A DNA stretch of 64,000 nt from Chitinophaga sp. CF418. Lineage in GTDB: Bacteria; Bacteroidota; Bacteroidia; Chitinophagales; Chitinophagaceae. This document shows positions 53,684 to 62,705 of the stretch, piece by piece (the first letter of the stretch is position 1; every line of letters begins with the position of its first letter). A program made the translations under genes and the position numbers. A model generated the notes under the pieces. That model did no database searches. It was not told the DNA's origin and saw nothing but the letters and a program-made list of their open reading frames with translations. The stretch is from assembly GCF_900142925.1 (NCBI RefSeq), contig NZ_FRCN01000005.1, forward strand, positions 124,001-188,000. Direction: 5' to 3'.

Positions 53684-53800
53684 TGCTAGTTTTATAAAAA
53701 TATGCGCGAAAGTAAAGCTTTTAGCCAGCTAAAAAAGTGATATAATGCAGGAAGCTGTGCCTGCTGCGGGAATCTTGCATATTGGGCGGGGTTGAACAGG

Positions 53801-53860
53801 ATATGACTTGCATATGACTTGCATTATCCTCCGTCTTTCCTCCGTTTTTCCTCCGTTTTT
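53801..53860. repeat. Two tandem arrays with an 11-bp period
   Basis: ATATGACTTGC occurs twice in perfect tandem (53801-53822). Five bases later CCTCCGTYTTT occurs three times in perfect tandem (53828-53860). CCGTT-TTT-AACGG then forms a small hairpin. The 11-bp period means all copies lie on nearly the same DNA face. The stretch 53684-54242 holds no other gene; a variant catATGCAACTCATAT is at about 53893. Confidence 0.8.
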
Positions 53861-54242
53861 AACGGAAGAAGAACGTAAGAATATCCTGATCATATGCAAC
53901 TCATATACTGGCTATATCAAAGACATAACCGGCTTTACGGCAAATGACGAAAGGGTCTTATCACGGGATTAATGGCCTTTATGTCAGGATTAAGGGCTTT
54001 CGTATACATTGTTTCAAACAGCATTGAAGTCTTTCCTAACATTGCATTGTGAACCTGGAAAGTGAAATAATATTCTTAAACCCTCAAAATCAATCGAAAT
54101 GAATCAGATCTATTTGTTATTTTTTTTAATGATCTTACTCTTTCATGCACCCCGCAGGTTGTGGCCTGTCATACAGGATAACTACAAGCCACAGGCGGCC
54201 GAAAGCACGCATGTTTCTGCCTTTTTTGCTTATCTTACCCGC

Positions 54243-54818
54243 ATGTACGCAAGCCTGATCTCAGCCATCGAATATTTCATCCGTCTTGATGATACGGAGA
54301 AAGAATTTATATCCTCACTTGTCGTTCCGAAAACCCTTGCAAAAGGAGATTACCTGCTGCGCGAAGGTCAGGTGTGCCGTGAAGTAGGTTTTATTCAAAC
54401 GGGATTGATCCGCTACTACCAGACAAAAGACGATGGCGAAGAGATCACTATGCATTTCGGAAGGGAAAATGAGTTCACCTGTAACTATCAAAGCTTTCTC
54501 GACCACTCCATATCGCTGACCGCTATACAGTGCCTGGAACCCAGTGAAATACTGGTGATACCTTACGATAACCTGCAAAGGTTATATGAAGAGGTCAGGG
54601 AAGGACAGAAATTCGGCCGTCTTGCCTGCGAATACATTTATTTGCAGGCACAGCGTCAGTTAAGGTCCATGTATACCGACGGCCCGGAGCAGCGTTATCG
54701 CAATTTTGTGAATAATTACCCGGATCTGCAACAGCGTGTGCCCCAGTATTATATATCCTCATTTGTTGGTGTTAAGCCTCCATCCCTGAGCCGCATAAGA
54801 AAAAGGCTGGCCCTATGA
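54243..54818 (+). CDS. Crp/Fnr-family transcriptional regulator
   Basis: 191 residues from the ATG at 54243. A longer open frame from 54099 adds 48 residues with a hydrophobic start (NQIYLLFFLMILLF) that does not fit the family. Cyclic-nucleotide-binding fold with LLREGQVCREVGFIQTGLIRYYQTKDDGEEITMHF, and a helix-turn-helix tail (ISSFVGVKPPSLSRIRKRL). No Fe-S ligand set was noticed. The DUF4267 gene 74 bp downstream may be its target. Confidence 0.9.
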   Translation: MYASLISAIEYFIRLDDTEKEFISSLVVPKTLAKGDYLLREGQVCREVGFIQTGLIRYYQTKDDGEEITMHFGRENEFTCNYQSFLDHSISLTAIQCLEPSEILVIPYDNLQRLYEEVREGQKFGRLACEYIYLQAQRQLRSMYTDGPEQRYRNFVNNYPDLQQRVPQYYISSFVGVKPPSLSRIRKRLAL

Positions 54819-54892
54819 TTTATTAACCTGGGTGAACGAACAGGCCTGAAGGCGGTTTTACCTTTGGTACATCAACTCAAAAATGTATCAAA

Positions 54893-55303
54893 ATGAAAAA
54901 AACAAGTGCTGTAATCGCTTATGGCCTCGCCTTCATTACCGGTGCACTGCTTATATTTATCGGCGCCCGCTTCCTCCTTTCACCCGATGTGGCCGAACAG
55001 GCTTTTGGTATACAAACTGTTACCGGCAACGATTTCTCCTTTCATTACATTAAAGGAATACGGGATCTCTCCGCTGGCGTTGCCATACTGGCCATGCTGC
55101 TGACACATACACAACGGGGCCTGGCTATCATGTTGCTGACCGCGTCTATTGTACCGGTCACCGATTTCCTGATCGTACTGCATGCTCCAGGTCATCTCAG
55201 TGCCCATTTATATCCTCATTTAACGGCTGTTGTACTGGGACTGGTACTCGGATGTTATTATCTCTTCACTCCTGCTAAATCCTCCTCATATGTTGCTCTT
55301 TAA
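54893..55303 (+). CDS. DUF4267-like small membrane protein
   Basis: 136 residues with four hydrophobic helices (AYGLAFITGALLIFIGARFLL, GIRDLSAGVAILAMLL, GLAIMLLTASIVPVTDFLIVL, LTAVVLGLVLGCYYLF). The ARFLL.P..A..FG and KGIRDL...G patterns are DUF4267. It overlaps the next gene by 14 bp; these two are likely co-expressed with the Crp gene upstream. Confidence 0.85.
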   Translation: MKKTSAVIAYGLAFITGALLIFIGARFLLSPDVAEQAFGIQTVTGNDFSFHYIKGIRDLSAGVAILAMLLTHTQRGLAIMLLTASIVPVTDFLIVLHAPGHLSAHLYPHLTAVVLGLVLGCYYLFTPAKSSSYVAL

Positions 55304-55622
55304 TACCATACTCCTGATCCACTTTATCTGTTTTGCCACTTACTTATGTGTGCTGTTAGCGCAATGGCAGGATTATAACACCCGCGTGCGGAATGCATCC
55401 GGCATGATCCTGGGTATCATTCTGCTGATCAGTGGTATTATACTGGTAACGCTCAAATACCCGCATGTGAATTATTATAAAGTTGTTCCTAAAACCGGAT
55501 TATTCGCATTGGTCACTATTATCAATGGTCGCTTCAGCGGAAAGACCTTTACAAAACAGGCTTATTATGCACTGATAGCCTGTACCCTGCTGGCAGCATG
55601 TATTGCCGTATTCCGCGTTTAA
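55290..55622 (+). CDS. Small membrane protein of unknown function
   Basis: 110 residues from the ATG at 55290, inside the end of the previous gene (14-bp overlap). Three or four hydrophobic helices: FNTILLIHFICFATYLCVLLAQW, ILGIILLISGIILVTL, ALIACTLLAACIAVF. A basic loop with GRFSGKTFTKQ lies between. No recognised family. Probably co-translated with the DUF4267 gene. Confidence 0.7.
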   Translation: MLLFNTILLIHFICFATYLCVLLAQWQDYNTRVRNASGMILGIILLISGIILVTLKYPHVNYYKVVPKTGLFALVTIINGRFSGKTFTKQAYYALIACTLLAACIAVFRV

Positions 55623-55645
55623 CACATCAGATCCCTGTTATAAGC

Positions 55646-55693
55646 AAGCGTGTGTCAGGATAAGTTCAGCACTTTTTTCTGACACACGCTTTG
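55646..55693 (+). terminator. Terminator after the small membrane genes
   Basis: AAGCGTGTGTCAG (55646-55658) pairs perfectly with CTGACACACGCTT (55679-55691), followed by T-rich sequence. Confidence 0.8.
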
Positions 55694-55771
55694 TTATAGT
55701 CCCCCTGATTTCTATATTTAACCCCCAATAGGCAATTATTGCCGTACTCAGGTCAATAAACTTTTCGAATT

Positions 55772-57925
55772 ATGAGGAATTCCACCGCAAGTCCTTTCAT
55801 GCTTGGGCTTGCCATGCTATTTGCTGCCACGTCAGGTAAAGGTCAGTCACCAACCAGCTACACGAAATATGTAAATACTTTCGTGGGCACAGCGCCACTT
55901 ACAGACCCTAAGATCCTGGGCTACCAGCTGCCGGAAGGCTGGCGTTCATGGGCTGGGCTTACATTTCCCGGCAGCTCTTTGCCGAATGCTATGGTACAGT
56001 TAAGTCCGATGACTGAATACGGGTCCGGCGCCGGATATGAATATGAGGATACCGTTATCCTGGGCTTTACACATACCAATAAAGGTCACTGGAACCTGTG
56101 TAACATTCCCATTCTGCCGCTCTCCCATCCGGGCGCTAAATTCGGCTCCAGGTTCTCGCACAAAAAAGAGAGTGCATCACCTGGCTTTTACCAGGTCTAC
56201 CTGGAAGATTACAATGTGAACGTCAATCTGACCTCCACACTCAGATGCGGATACCATCAGTACACCTATAAAAACAATACTGACAGACAGATACTGTTTG
56301 ATCTGGCGAAAGCCAACAACAGGATCTCCGACTGGCACATTGAGCAGGTAGGCAAATCTGCCTTACAGGGCTACCAGCGGGCAGGCGGCAATATCTATTT
56401 CTATGCCATGCTGAACACCGATATCAGCAAACTTGAAAAGACAGAAGAAGGTCAGCGCAGCGGCTATGCTATTGTACATGTAGCGGATGGCAATAAAGGT
56501 CCTGTTGAACTGAAAATAGGACTGTCGTTTGTAAGTACGGAGAATGCCAGACAAAACCTTGAACAGGAGATCGGCAATAAATCTTTCACGGAGATCCGTA
56601 ATGAGGCAAACCGTAAATGGGAGACATTGTTATCATCCATACAGGTAAAAGGCGGAACGGAAAAACAAAGGCGCATGTTCTATTCCTGCCTGTACAGATC
56701 CTTCCTCTGGCCGGCTTTACGTAGTGATATAAACGGAGCGTTTACAGACGCAAAAGGTAACGTGGTCAAAAGTGATTTTAACTATTATACTGAACCTTCT
56801 CTGTGGGATACATACCGCAATAAAGATGTGCTCCTGGGTCTGATCTCTCCACAGGTCACACTGGATGTGATCAAATCCATGAAAGAAGCAGGCGATAAAA
56901 CAGGATTCATCCCTACCTTTTTCCACGGCGACCATGGCGCTTCTTCTATTGCAGGGGCCTATCTCCGGGGGATTGACAACTTTGACGTCAAAGGCACATA
57001 TGACATACTGCTGAGGAATGCCAATGTAGAAGGCGCCCGTCCGCATCTGAAAGAGTATATAGAAAAAGGTTACATCTCCGATCCCGACATTGCAGACCCG
57101 CACGTAGAAACAAAGGCAGCAGCAGGCGTATCCAAAACACTGGAGTATTCTTACGATGATTATTCCCTTGCGCAGATAGCCGGAAAACTGGGCGACACCG
57201 CCAACTACAGGATACTGATGGCAAGGTCTAAAAACTACAGGAATATGTTCGATCCCGGCACCCGGTTTATGAGAGGAAGATTGGCAGATGGATCATGGAT
57301 CAAAAATTTCAATCCTCAATATCCCTACTATGAATACATGTACAGGGAAGCCAATGCATGGCAGGTATCCTTCTTTGCCCCACACGATATGAAAGGGCTG
57401 ATTGAACTGTATGGCGGAGACAAAGGATTTGAATCCAAACTGGATTCTCTCTTTACAGTGCCCTGGAACCCGCATTATATAGCCAGGAATGTGGAAACCA
57501 TGATAGGTCAGTATTGTCATGGCAATCAGCCAGACCATGAAGCACCGTTTGCTTATTATTTTATAGGCAAACCGGAAAAATCTCAAAAGATGATCGACAC
57601 CATTTTGAACAGCCTGTATGGTATCGGAAAAGAAGGTATCGCCCTCTGCGGAATGGATGACGCAGGTGAGATGTCAGCATGGTATGTATTCAGTTCCTCC
57701 GGATTATATACCTACTCCGCTACCGACCCTGAATACCTTGTTACTGTTCCGCTCTTCGATGAAGTGAAGTGGAGAACCAGCACCGGCAAATTGCTGACAT
57801 TAACGAAGAAAGGAAAAGGACGGGCCCTCACCGCCATAAAGGTGAATGGAAAAGAGCAGAAAGGATATTTTGTGCCGCATGACCTCTTCCGGAATGGCGG
57901 GAAGATTGAGATTGTCACCAAATAA
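55772..57925 (+). CDS. GH92-family glycosidase with Gln in place of the catalytic-acid Glu
   Basis: 717 residues. A signal peptide (LGLAMLFAATSGKGQ) precedes an N-terminal beta-sandwich (YVNTFVGTAP, PGSSLPNAMVQLSPM, LGFTHTNKGHW) and the alpha/alpha barrel (FYSCLYRSFLWPAL, EPSLWDTYRN, YDDYSLAQIAG). The usual GNEPxHH motif reads GNQPDHE, so Gln586 replaces the general acid; the basic pair in GMDDAGEMSAWY (Asp629, Asp630) is kept. In GH92 such a change is known, as I recall, in mannosyl-phosphate-uncapping enzymes. It could thus cleave Man-alpha-1-phosphate-type bonds. Confidence 0.9.
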   Translation: MRNSTASPFMLGLAMLFAATSGKGQSPTSYTKYVNTFVGTAPLTDPKILGYQLPEGWRSWAGLTFPGSSLPNAMVQLSPMTEYGSGAGYEYEDTVILGFTHTNKGHWNLCNIPILPLSHPGAKFGSRFSHKKESASPGFYQVYLEDYNVNVNLTSTLRCGYHQYTYKNNTDRQILFDLAKANNRISDWHIEQVGKSALQGYQRAGGNIYFYAMLNTDISKLEKTEEGQRSGYAIVHVADGNKGPVELKIGLSFVSTENARQNLEQEIGNKSFTEIRNEANRKWETLLSSIQVKGGTEKQRRMFYSCLYRSFLWPALRSDINGAFTDAKGNVVKSDFNYYTEPSLWDTYRNKDVLLGLISPQVTLDVIKSMKEAGDKTGFIPTFFHGDHGASSIAGAYLRGIDNFDVKGTYDILLRNANVEGARPHLKEYIEKGYISDPDIADPHVETKAAAGVSKTLEYSYDDYSLAQIAGKLGDTANYRILMARSKNYRNMFDPGTRFMRGRLADGSWIKNFNPQYPYYEYMYREANAWQVSFFAPHDMKGLIELYGGDKGFESKLDSLFTVPWNPHYIARNVETMIGQYCHGNQPDHEAPFAYYFIGKPEKSQKMIDTILNSLYGIGKEGIALCGMDDAGEMSAWYVFSSSGLYTYSATDPEYLVTVPLFDEVKWRTSTGKLLTLTKKGKGRALTAIKVNGKEQKGYFVPHDLFRNGGKIEIVTK

Positions 57926-57930
57926 AAGAA

Positions 57931-57964
57931 AAAGGGTGTTCTGCCGATGGAGAACACCCTTTTT
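57931..57964 (+). terminator. Terminator of the GH92 gene
   Basis: AAAGGGTGTTCT (57931-57942) pairs with AGAACACCCTTTT (57951-57963) on an 8-base loop. Confidence 0.85.
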
Positions 57965-57985
57965 ATCATTTACCCCAACAGGCTA

Positions 57986-58546
57986 TCAGGGACGGCCTTT
58001 AGGTTTAGGAATCACTTTTTTACCCTGTGCATCCGGGATATAAACACCATTTACCTTCTTGTCTATTTTTTCAGTATAAGCAGCATCAAATACAATACGG
58101 CCTTTTTTGAATTCATAGAATTTAGCAGGAACGTAATACATTGAATCCGCTGCAGGATACGCTTCCGTCTGTTCACTTCCTCCAAACTCCAGCAATTCGT
58201 CATGGTCAAAATCTTTGATATCAGAAGCTATAGCTGTCATAAGTGAATCAGCTACTGAGTTGTTAATGCCAAATACGATCAGCTTGTTCTTACCCGGATT
58301 GTCTGTTACTTCTAAAAACAAAAACACATTACCACCATCTTCTACAAGGCGATTACGTTTGCTCTTGTAAACGATATTGTCGGAAGCAAATTTGAAGGTC
58401 TTATTGCCATTCACAATGATAGTACCTTTGTACACCGCAATTTTTTGCTGTTTGCTGCTCGTAAGGTGCAGTTCGTCCAGCGGTTTCTGGGCAAAAGCCG
58501 GTAGGCCGATGAACAGGAGCAGGAGATGTCTGAGTCGAAGACGCAT
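57986..58546 (-). CDS. Secreted protein of unknown function
   Basis: 186 residues from the ATG at 58546; an upstream frame to 58609 lacks a better start. Signal peptide RHLLLLFIGLPAFAQ, then beta-rich sequence (IAVYKGTIIVNGNKTFKF) and acidic stretches (DIKDFDHDELLEFGG). No family recognised. It is convergent with GH92 across a terminator. Confidence 0.65.
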   Translation of the reverse strand: MRLRLRHLLLLFIGLPAFAQKPLDELHLTSSKQQKIAVYKGTIIVNGNKTFKFASDNIVYKSKRNRLVEDGGNVFLFLEVTDNPGKNKLIVFGINNSVADSLMTAIASDIKDFDHDELLEFGGSEQTEAYPAADSMYYVPAKFYEFKKGRIVFDAAYTEKIDKKVNGVYIPDAQGKKVIPKPKGRP

Positions 58547-58739
58547 AGGAATATTTTTAAAATCAGGTGTCGAACTTACACAATTTTCCCCGAACCATAT
58601 CAATAACAAATCCGGAATTTTACCGTTCCCATTTTACACAAGGCATAGGCTCCCCATTATTTCCCCACTATTGGGGAGATAGGTTCTTTATTTTTTTCAT
58701 GAACTTAGTGTCCTCAATTCGCAATAAATTATACTTCAC

Positions 58740-59570
58740 ATGAGTATTACAACCCGCCTCCATACAATCCTTACATCACATGGCGCTATTGCTGTGGAAG
58801 AAAGTGGAAAAGACAGCGGTATCCCCCTGCTGCTGATCCATGGTAATTCATTTTCCCATGATGTATTCCGTTACCAGTTACAGGGATCACTTGCTGAAAA
58901 TTACCGTCTTATTGCCTTCGACTTACCCGGTCAGGGCAAGTCGGAAAATGCGCCTGAGCCTATGCGGACCTATACACTACCAGGCTTTGCAGACGCGGTA
59001 ATTGAACTGCTGGAGAAGATGGGTATCACTGAAACAGTCATACTAGGCTGGTCACTAGGCGGTCATATTGCCATCGAAATGCTTTCCCGTTTCTCCGGCA
59101 TACAGGGCCTGATGATCACCGGTACCCCTCCCGTTGGCCGTAACAGCATGTCACAGGGCTTCAGCGGCTCGCCACATACCGGAATGGCTGGTAAAGAAAT
59201 AATCACGGAAGCCGAAATAGCAGCCTTTGTTACCGCAATTTTTGGTAGATCGGCCGAGCCATTTCTGCTGGATATCGTAAGAAGGGCAGATGGCCGTTTC
59301 CGTAAGCGGCTCTTTGAAGCTGCACGTGAAGGCGCAGGCGCCGACCAGCGGCGAACTGTTGAAAACAGTATGGTGCCACTGGCTGTGGTCAATGGCGCGG
59401 CAGACAGTATTATCAATCTCAACTACTTTGATACGGTCGACTATGCTAATCTATGGGAAGATCAATGTTATCAGCTGCCCGGTCTGGGACATGCGCCTTT
59501 CTGGGAAGGCCCGGATCAATTCAATCCCCTTCTTGAACGTTTTCTGCAATATACAGGGGCCGGCAGGTAA
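58740..59570 (+). CDS. Alpha/beta-hydrolase (haloperoxidase/esterase-like)
   Basis: 276 residues. LLLIHGNSFSH is the oxyanion region, ILGWSLGGHIAIEML the nucleophile elbow with Ser105, AVVNGAADSI the Asp region, and GLGHAPFWEGPDQF carries the catalytic His. No signal peptide. The substrate is unknown; relatives include non-haem haloperoxidases and epoxide- or ester-hydrolases. Confidence 0.88.
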   Translation: MSITTRLHTILTSHGAIAVEESGKDSGIPLLLIHGNSFSHDVFRYQLQGSLAENYRLIAFDLPGQGKSENAPEPMRTYTLPGFADAVIELLEKMGITETVILGWSLGGHIAIEMLSRFSGIQGLMITGTPPVGRNSMSQGFSGSPHTGMAGKEIITEAEIAAFVTAIFGRSAEPFLLDIVRRADGRFRKRLFEAAREGAGADQRRTVENSMVPLAVVNGAADSIINLNYFDTVDYANLWEDQCYQLPGLGHAPFWEGPDQFNPLLERFLQYTGAGR

Positions 59571-59734
59571 ATCCAGAGATAAACCGTAAGCTAATTCTGT
59601 ACGAAAGCAGTAAGTCATTTTGTTGGAAAGTCGTATTCTACTGTGTTGATGTAAAAACAAAATGGCCGCTAAGTACATTTGTTTCCCAGACAATTGTACT
59701 TACCAGCCGTTGAGTTATCATCTGTAAATCTGTT

Positions 59735-60289
59735 CTACTTATATACGACAAGATGAGGAAATAGTCTTTCATCAATCCTTTTCTTCTGTCTCAGATGATG
59801 TCTCATATGCATCTCTCCAAACTGCAGCCATTCAAAGGCATTAAAGAAAGCAAAACCGGGGTGTTCTGTTTTTCCATTTGCGGTTGAAAGATCGATCTTA
59901 TCAAAGATGCTGTTCACTTCATCTTTGATGAATATTAACGCCTGCAACAATTCGTCCTTACTTTGTGGCTGTCTTAAATTGATATCGTTAAAAGGATTTT
60001 CGAGCGCCATATCCGGAAAATCATTGTCCTCAAACATGACCCTGGCGCGTGAGCGCATACTCTTTTCCGCATTACGGTTTTTCAACAACAGCGCAGCTTT
60101 TATCTGTTCAAGATAGAAGGTGGTATCTTCTATGATATGCACATACACCTGTCCCAGCGACCAGGAATCGGCCTGCGGCCTTTGATGAAGCATTTCGATA
60201 GAATAATGATCGAGTTGATCTATCCATTGCTGAATAGTTTGATTAAACTGCTTAAGTAATGTTGTTGCCTGACTGATTTCCATATTCAT
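59735..60289 (-). CDS. DinB-family protein
   Basis: 184 residues. A four-helix bundle with the metal-binding histidines likely in DSWSLGQVYVHI and the HMRHHLRQ region, as in DinB_2 (PF12867). Start and end helices LLKQFNQTIQQWIDQLDHY and GEMHMRHHLRQKKRI fit. DinB-type proteins are often thiol S-transferases (bacillithiol or mycothiol-linked) induced by damage. The substrate is unknown. Confidence 0.85.
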   Translation of the reverse strand: MNMEISQATTLLKQFNQTIQQWIDQLDHYSIEMLHQRPQADSWSLGQVYVHIIEDTTFYLEQIKAALLLKNRNAEKSMRSRARVMFEDNDFPDMALENPFNDINLRQPQSKDELLQALIFIKDEVNSIFDKIDLSTANGKTEHPGFAFFNAFEWLQFGEMHMRHHLRQKKRIDERLFPHLVVYK

Positions 60290-60468
60290 TCAAAGGGTTT
60301 AAGTCAATGATCATGCCCACGCAATTTATCATAAATATAAATTGCTGGCACATTCATGACGACGAAGGAGGGCTTTTTTTAAGTACGCATTGAATAACAA
60401 TCAGTTAACCAAAGCCCCGGTAAATAGTTGCTAACTTTATTAAACTATAACCAACTAAACGCTGAACG

Positions 60469-61041
60469 ATGAAAAAGTACCTATTGCCAACGGTAGCACT
60501 ACTGTGCAGTACATTGTCATATGGCCAGCAGAACAATAGGCTCAGTGAGGTGGCCTCTCTCCTTTTCAAGAATGCAAAAACAACTTTAACAACAGCAGAA
60601 AAAAACCAGATCGCCACTAAACTTGGCTTTGTTTCCTCCGGCCTTAAAGACCTGCCCTTTGCCATGGATAAGGATAGTAAGGCCTATCCATTCAATGCGG
60701 TCGTTTATCCGACTGACCTGAATAAAGATGGCAAACAGGAGATCTTTGTCTGGTTTGGAAACTCCTACACCTCAGGCAACACAGGCTCAAGTATCTCAAT
60801 GTTCATTAAAAATGCTGCCGGTACCTACGTGGATAATCTGGGCTTTCCCGGACTTGCTCCAGACGTACTTGCAACGGTCAACAAGGGGTATCCTGACTTG
60901 CTTATCGGGGGCCCAGGCATGGAGTTCCCCGTCTTGAGATGGAATGGCAGAACATACGCCAATTTCAAAACTGTCAGTAACGATGACTATGACAAGCTGA
61001 AGAAAACGAGTGTAGATTCATTAGCCATAAAGGATCGTTAA
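60469..61041 (+). CDS. Secreted protein with a calcium-loop-like motif
   Basis: 190 residues. A signal peptide (KYLLPTVALLCSTLSYGQ) precedes a helical part and then PTDLNKDGKQEIFVWFGN, a D-x-N-x-DG calcium-type loop as in FG-GAP/VCBS repeats. GGPGMEFPVLRWNGRTY follows. Only one loop is seen, so a full propeller is not present. Function unknown. Confidence 0.7.
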   Translation: MKKYLLPTVALLCSTLSYGQQNNRLSEVASLLFKNAKTTLTTAEKNQIATKLGFVSSGLKDLPFAMDKDSKAYPFNAVVYPTDLNKDGKQEIFVWFGNSYTSGNTGSSISMFIKNAAGTYVDNLGFPGLAPDVLATVNKGYPDLLIGGPGMEFPVLRWNGRTYANFKTVSNDDYDKLKKTSVDSLAIKDR

Positions 61042-61176
61042 AGCGAATACCCCTCCTCTGATTTACCACCTTAAAACAGCATCTTTGATAATGTCTGTAA
61101 AGGCGGGCAGGCATTGTATGGCCATTCAGCCCATCACATAGGTAGCCGGTGCATGGGCAAATACAAAGTATACGGT

Positions 61177-61425
61177 TTAACAACGGTCCGGCAGGGGAAT
61201 ATTATTGACAGATATGAGACTGTCCAGTCTGATCACCAAACCATTATCCATCCTCATATATTCCACTTTGTTCAGGGCATATACATCCATAATACAGGCG
61301 GTAACATCCTGCTCTTCACCTGTTTCATCCCTGAATACGATCCTGCTGATAGTGCGCATGGTTGCCCAGGCCTCCAGTCGGTCATAGTAGTTGCAATCAA
61401 TTGGCTGATACGGCGTATCTGGCAT
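61177..61425 (-). CDS. Rof-like protein (Rho-binding antiterminator family)
   Basis: 82 residues from the ATG at 61425; a longer frame from 61503 is less likely. YQPIDCNYYDRLEAWA at the start and KVEYMRMDNGLVIRLDSLISVNNI at the end match the Rof family, whose E. coli member begins YQPINCDDYDNLE. Rof binds the Rho termination factor and inhibits it; the fold is Sm-like. In the Bacteroidota it is not well described, so a role in transcription termination is inference. Confidence 0.8.
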   Translation of the reverse strand: MPDTPYQPIDCNYYDRLEAWATMRTISRIVFRDETGEEQDVTACIMDVYALNKVEYMRMDNGLVIRLDSLISVNNIPLPDRC

Positions 61426-61569
61426 AGCGATATAATTTACTTTCCATAAAGTTACCTTTTGCCCGCTTATTTTTCCAACAATTATCCTATGCCGACCGTT
61501 CATAAAGCGTAACGCCTCACCACAGACAAGTTTACTATTTTGGAAACTCCAAATAATAAAGGCTATACT

Positions 61570-62616
61570 ATGAAGACATTGTTTCTACCGCTTTACCTGC
61601 TGGCCGCCGGTTTCCTTACACCGGTCTTCGCTGCTCAGCCAGAAAAGGTAAGCTACTCATCCGTAAGCGGACCATTACCCGCTACTCCTGCCGACACAAA
61701 TCTTACCATGTTCGGGCGTGGCATGTATCCCGGGGACGACACCACTTATCAGAACTTAAGGCAGTCCGGTTTCAATACCGTGATCCTCTCCAGCTTTTAC
61801 ATTCGTGCCAATGGGGACGTTTATTCCGGTGATGACCACAGGAATCCTATCATACATGATGGCCAGTATGTAGGTAGCAGGGAGTGGCTTAAATATGTGG
61901 CCACGCTGAAGCAAAAGTCCTCCTCGGTAACACGTATTGAGATACTGCTCGAAGGCAGATGGTATAATCAGCCGCCCAATACCTACGACTACATCCAGGA
62001 CTGGTATGATTCTACCCGGACTGTGGACGGCATTGTAACAGGGATCGGTCCCAACAGCACATTGTATAAGATCATTAAGGTGATGAAAGAAGACATCGGT
62101 GTGGATGCTATCTGTATCGATGACGAATCTGTTTATAACAGCGAATCCATCGCCAAACTGGGAGAATTGGCAGGCCGTCTTAACCTGCATATGACACTCT
62201 GCCCTTTCAGGAAAACAGAGTACTGGAAAGATATCATCTGCCGCTCTCAGCCGGGGCTGATAGATGCTATCTACCTGCAATGTTATGATGGCGGCAGGTT
62301 CAATGTTCCCGGTGTCTGGAAGACCAAACTGCAGACCGCTCTTCCGGTATACCCTATCTTCCTTTGCCGTGGTGCATTCAGTACCTGCAACCCCGTCCAC
62401 AACAGTAAAACACCGGCAGAAATCAAATCTGAAATGATCAGGTTCAGAAAAGATTATCCTGAAATGAACGGAGGCGCTATCTGGCAGATGGCGGATATAA
62501 AAAACTATATTAAGAATGATTGCGCCGTGCAGTATCCTGAATCGGGTACTTCCACTTCGTTAAGCCAATATATCCTCGATCTCCGGAATGGTCTGAAGGA
62601 AGGGCTTAGTGAATGA
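61570..62616 (+). CDS. Secreted TIM-barrel-like protein, possible glycosidase
   Basis: 348 residues from ATG 61570; an upstream start at 61540 adds ten residues. Signal peptide LFLPLYLLAAGFLTPVFA. The segment VDAICIDDESVYN resembles the DGxDxDxE motif of GH18/GH85-type enzymes with one Asp replaced by Cys. GFNTVILSSFYIRANGD, LDAIYLQCYDGG-like strands and a final GGAIWQM follow barrel order. Probably related to glycan hydrolysis; activity uncertain. Confidence 0.6.
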   Translation: MKTLFLPLYLLAAGFLTPVFAAQPEKVSYSSVSGPLPATPADTNLTMFGRGMYPGDDTTYQNLRQSGFNTVILSSFYIRANGDVYSGDDHRNPIIHDGQYVGSREWLKYVATLKQKSSSVTRIEILLEGRWYNQPPNTYDYIQDWYDSTRTVDGIVTGIGPNSTLYKIIKVMKEDIGVDAICIDDESVYNSESIAKLGELAGRLNLHMTLCPFRKTEYWKDIICRSQPGLIDAIYLQCYDGGRFNVPGVWKTKLQTALPVYPIFLCRGAFSTCNPVHNSKTPAEIKSEMIRFRKDYPEMNGGAIWQMADIKNYIKNDCAVQYPESGTSTSLSQYILDLRNGLKEGLSE

Positions 62617-62660
62617 TCTTTTCTATAATTCTTTTAATACGGGCAAGCGTATTTTCTATC

Positions 62661-62696
62661 AGGCCTTGTGTCCACCAGACACAGGGCCCTTTTTTC
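62661..62696 (+). terminator. Terminator of the barrel-protein gene
   Basis: AGGCCTTGTGTC pairs with GACACAGGGCC(C) with one G-U, followed by a T-run, between convergent genes. Confidence 0.75.
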
Positions 62697-62705
62697 TTAA
62701 ACAGG

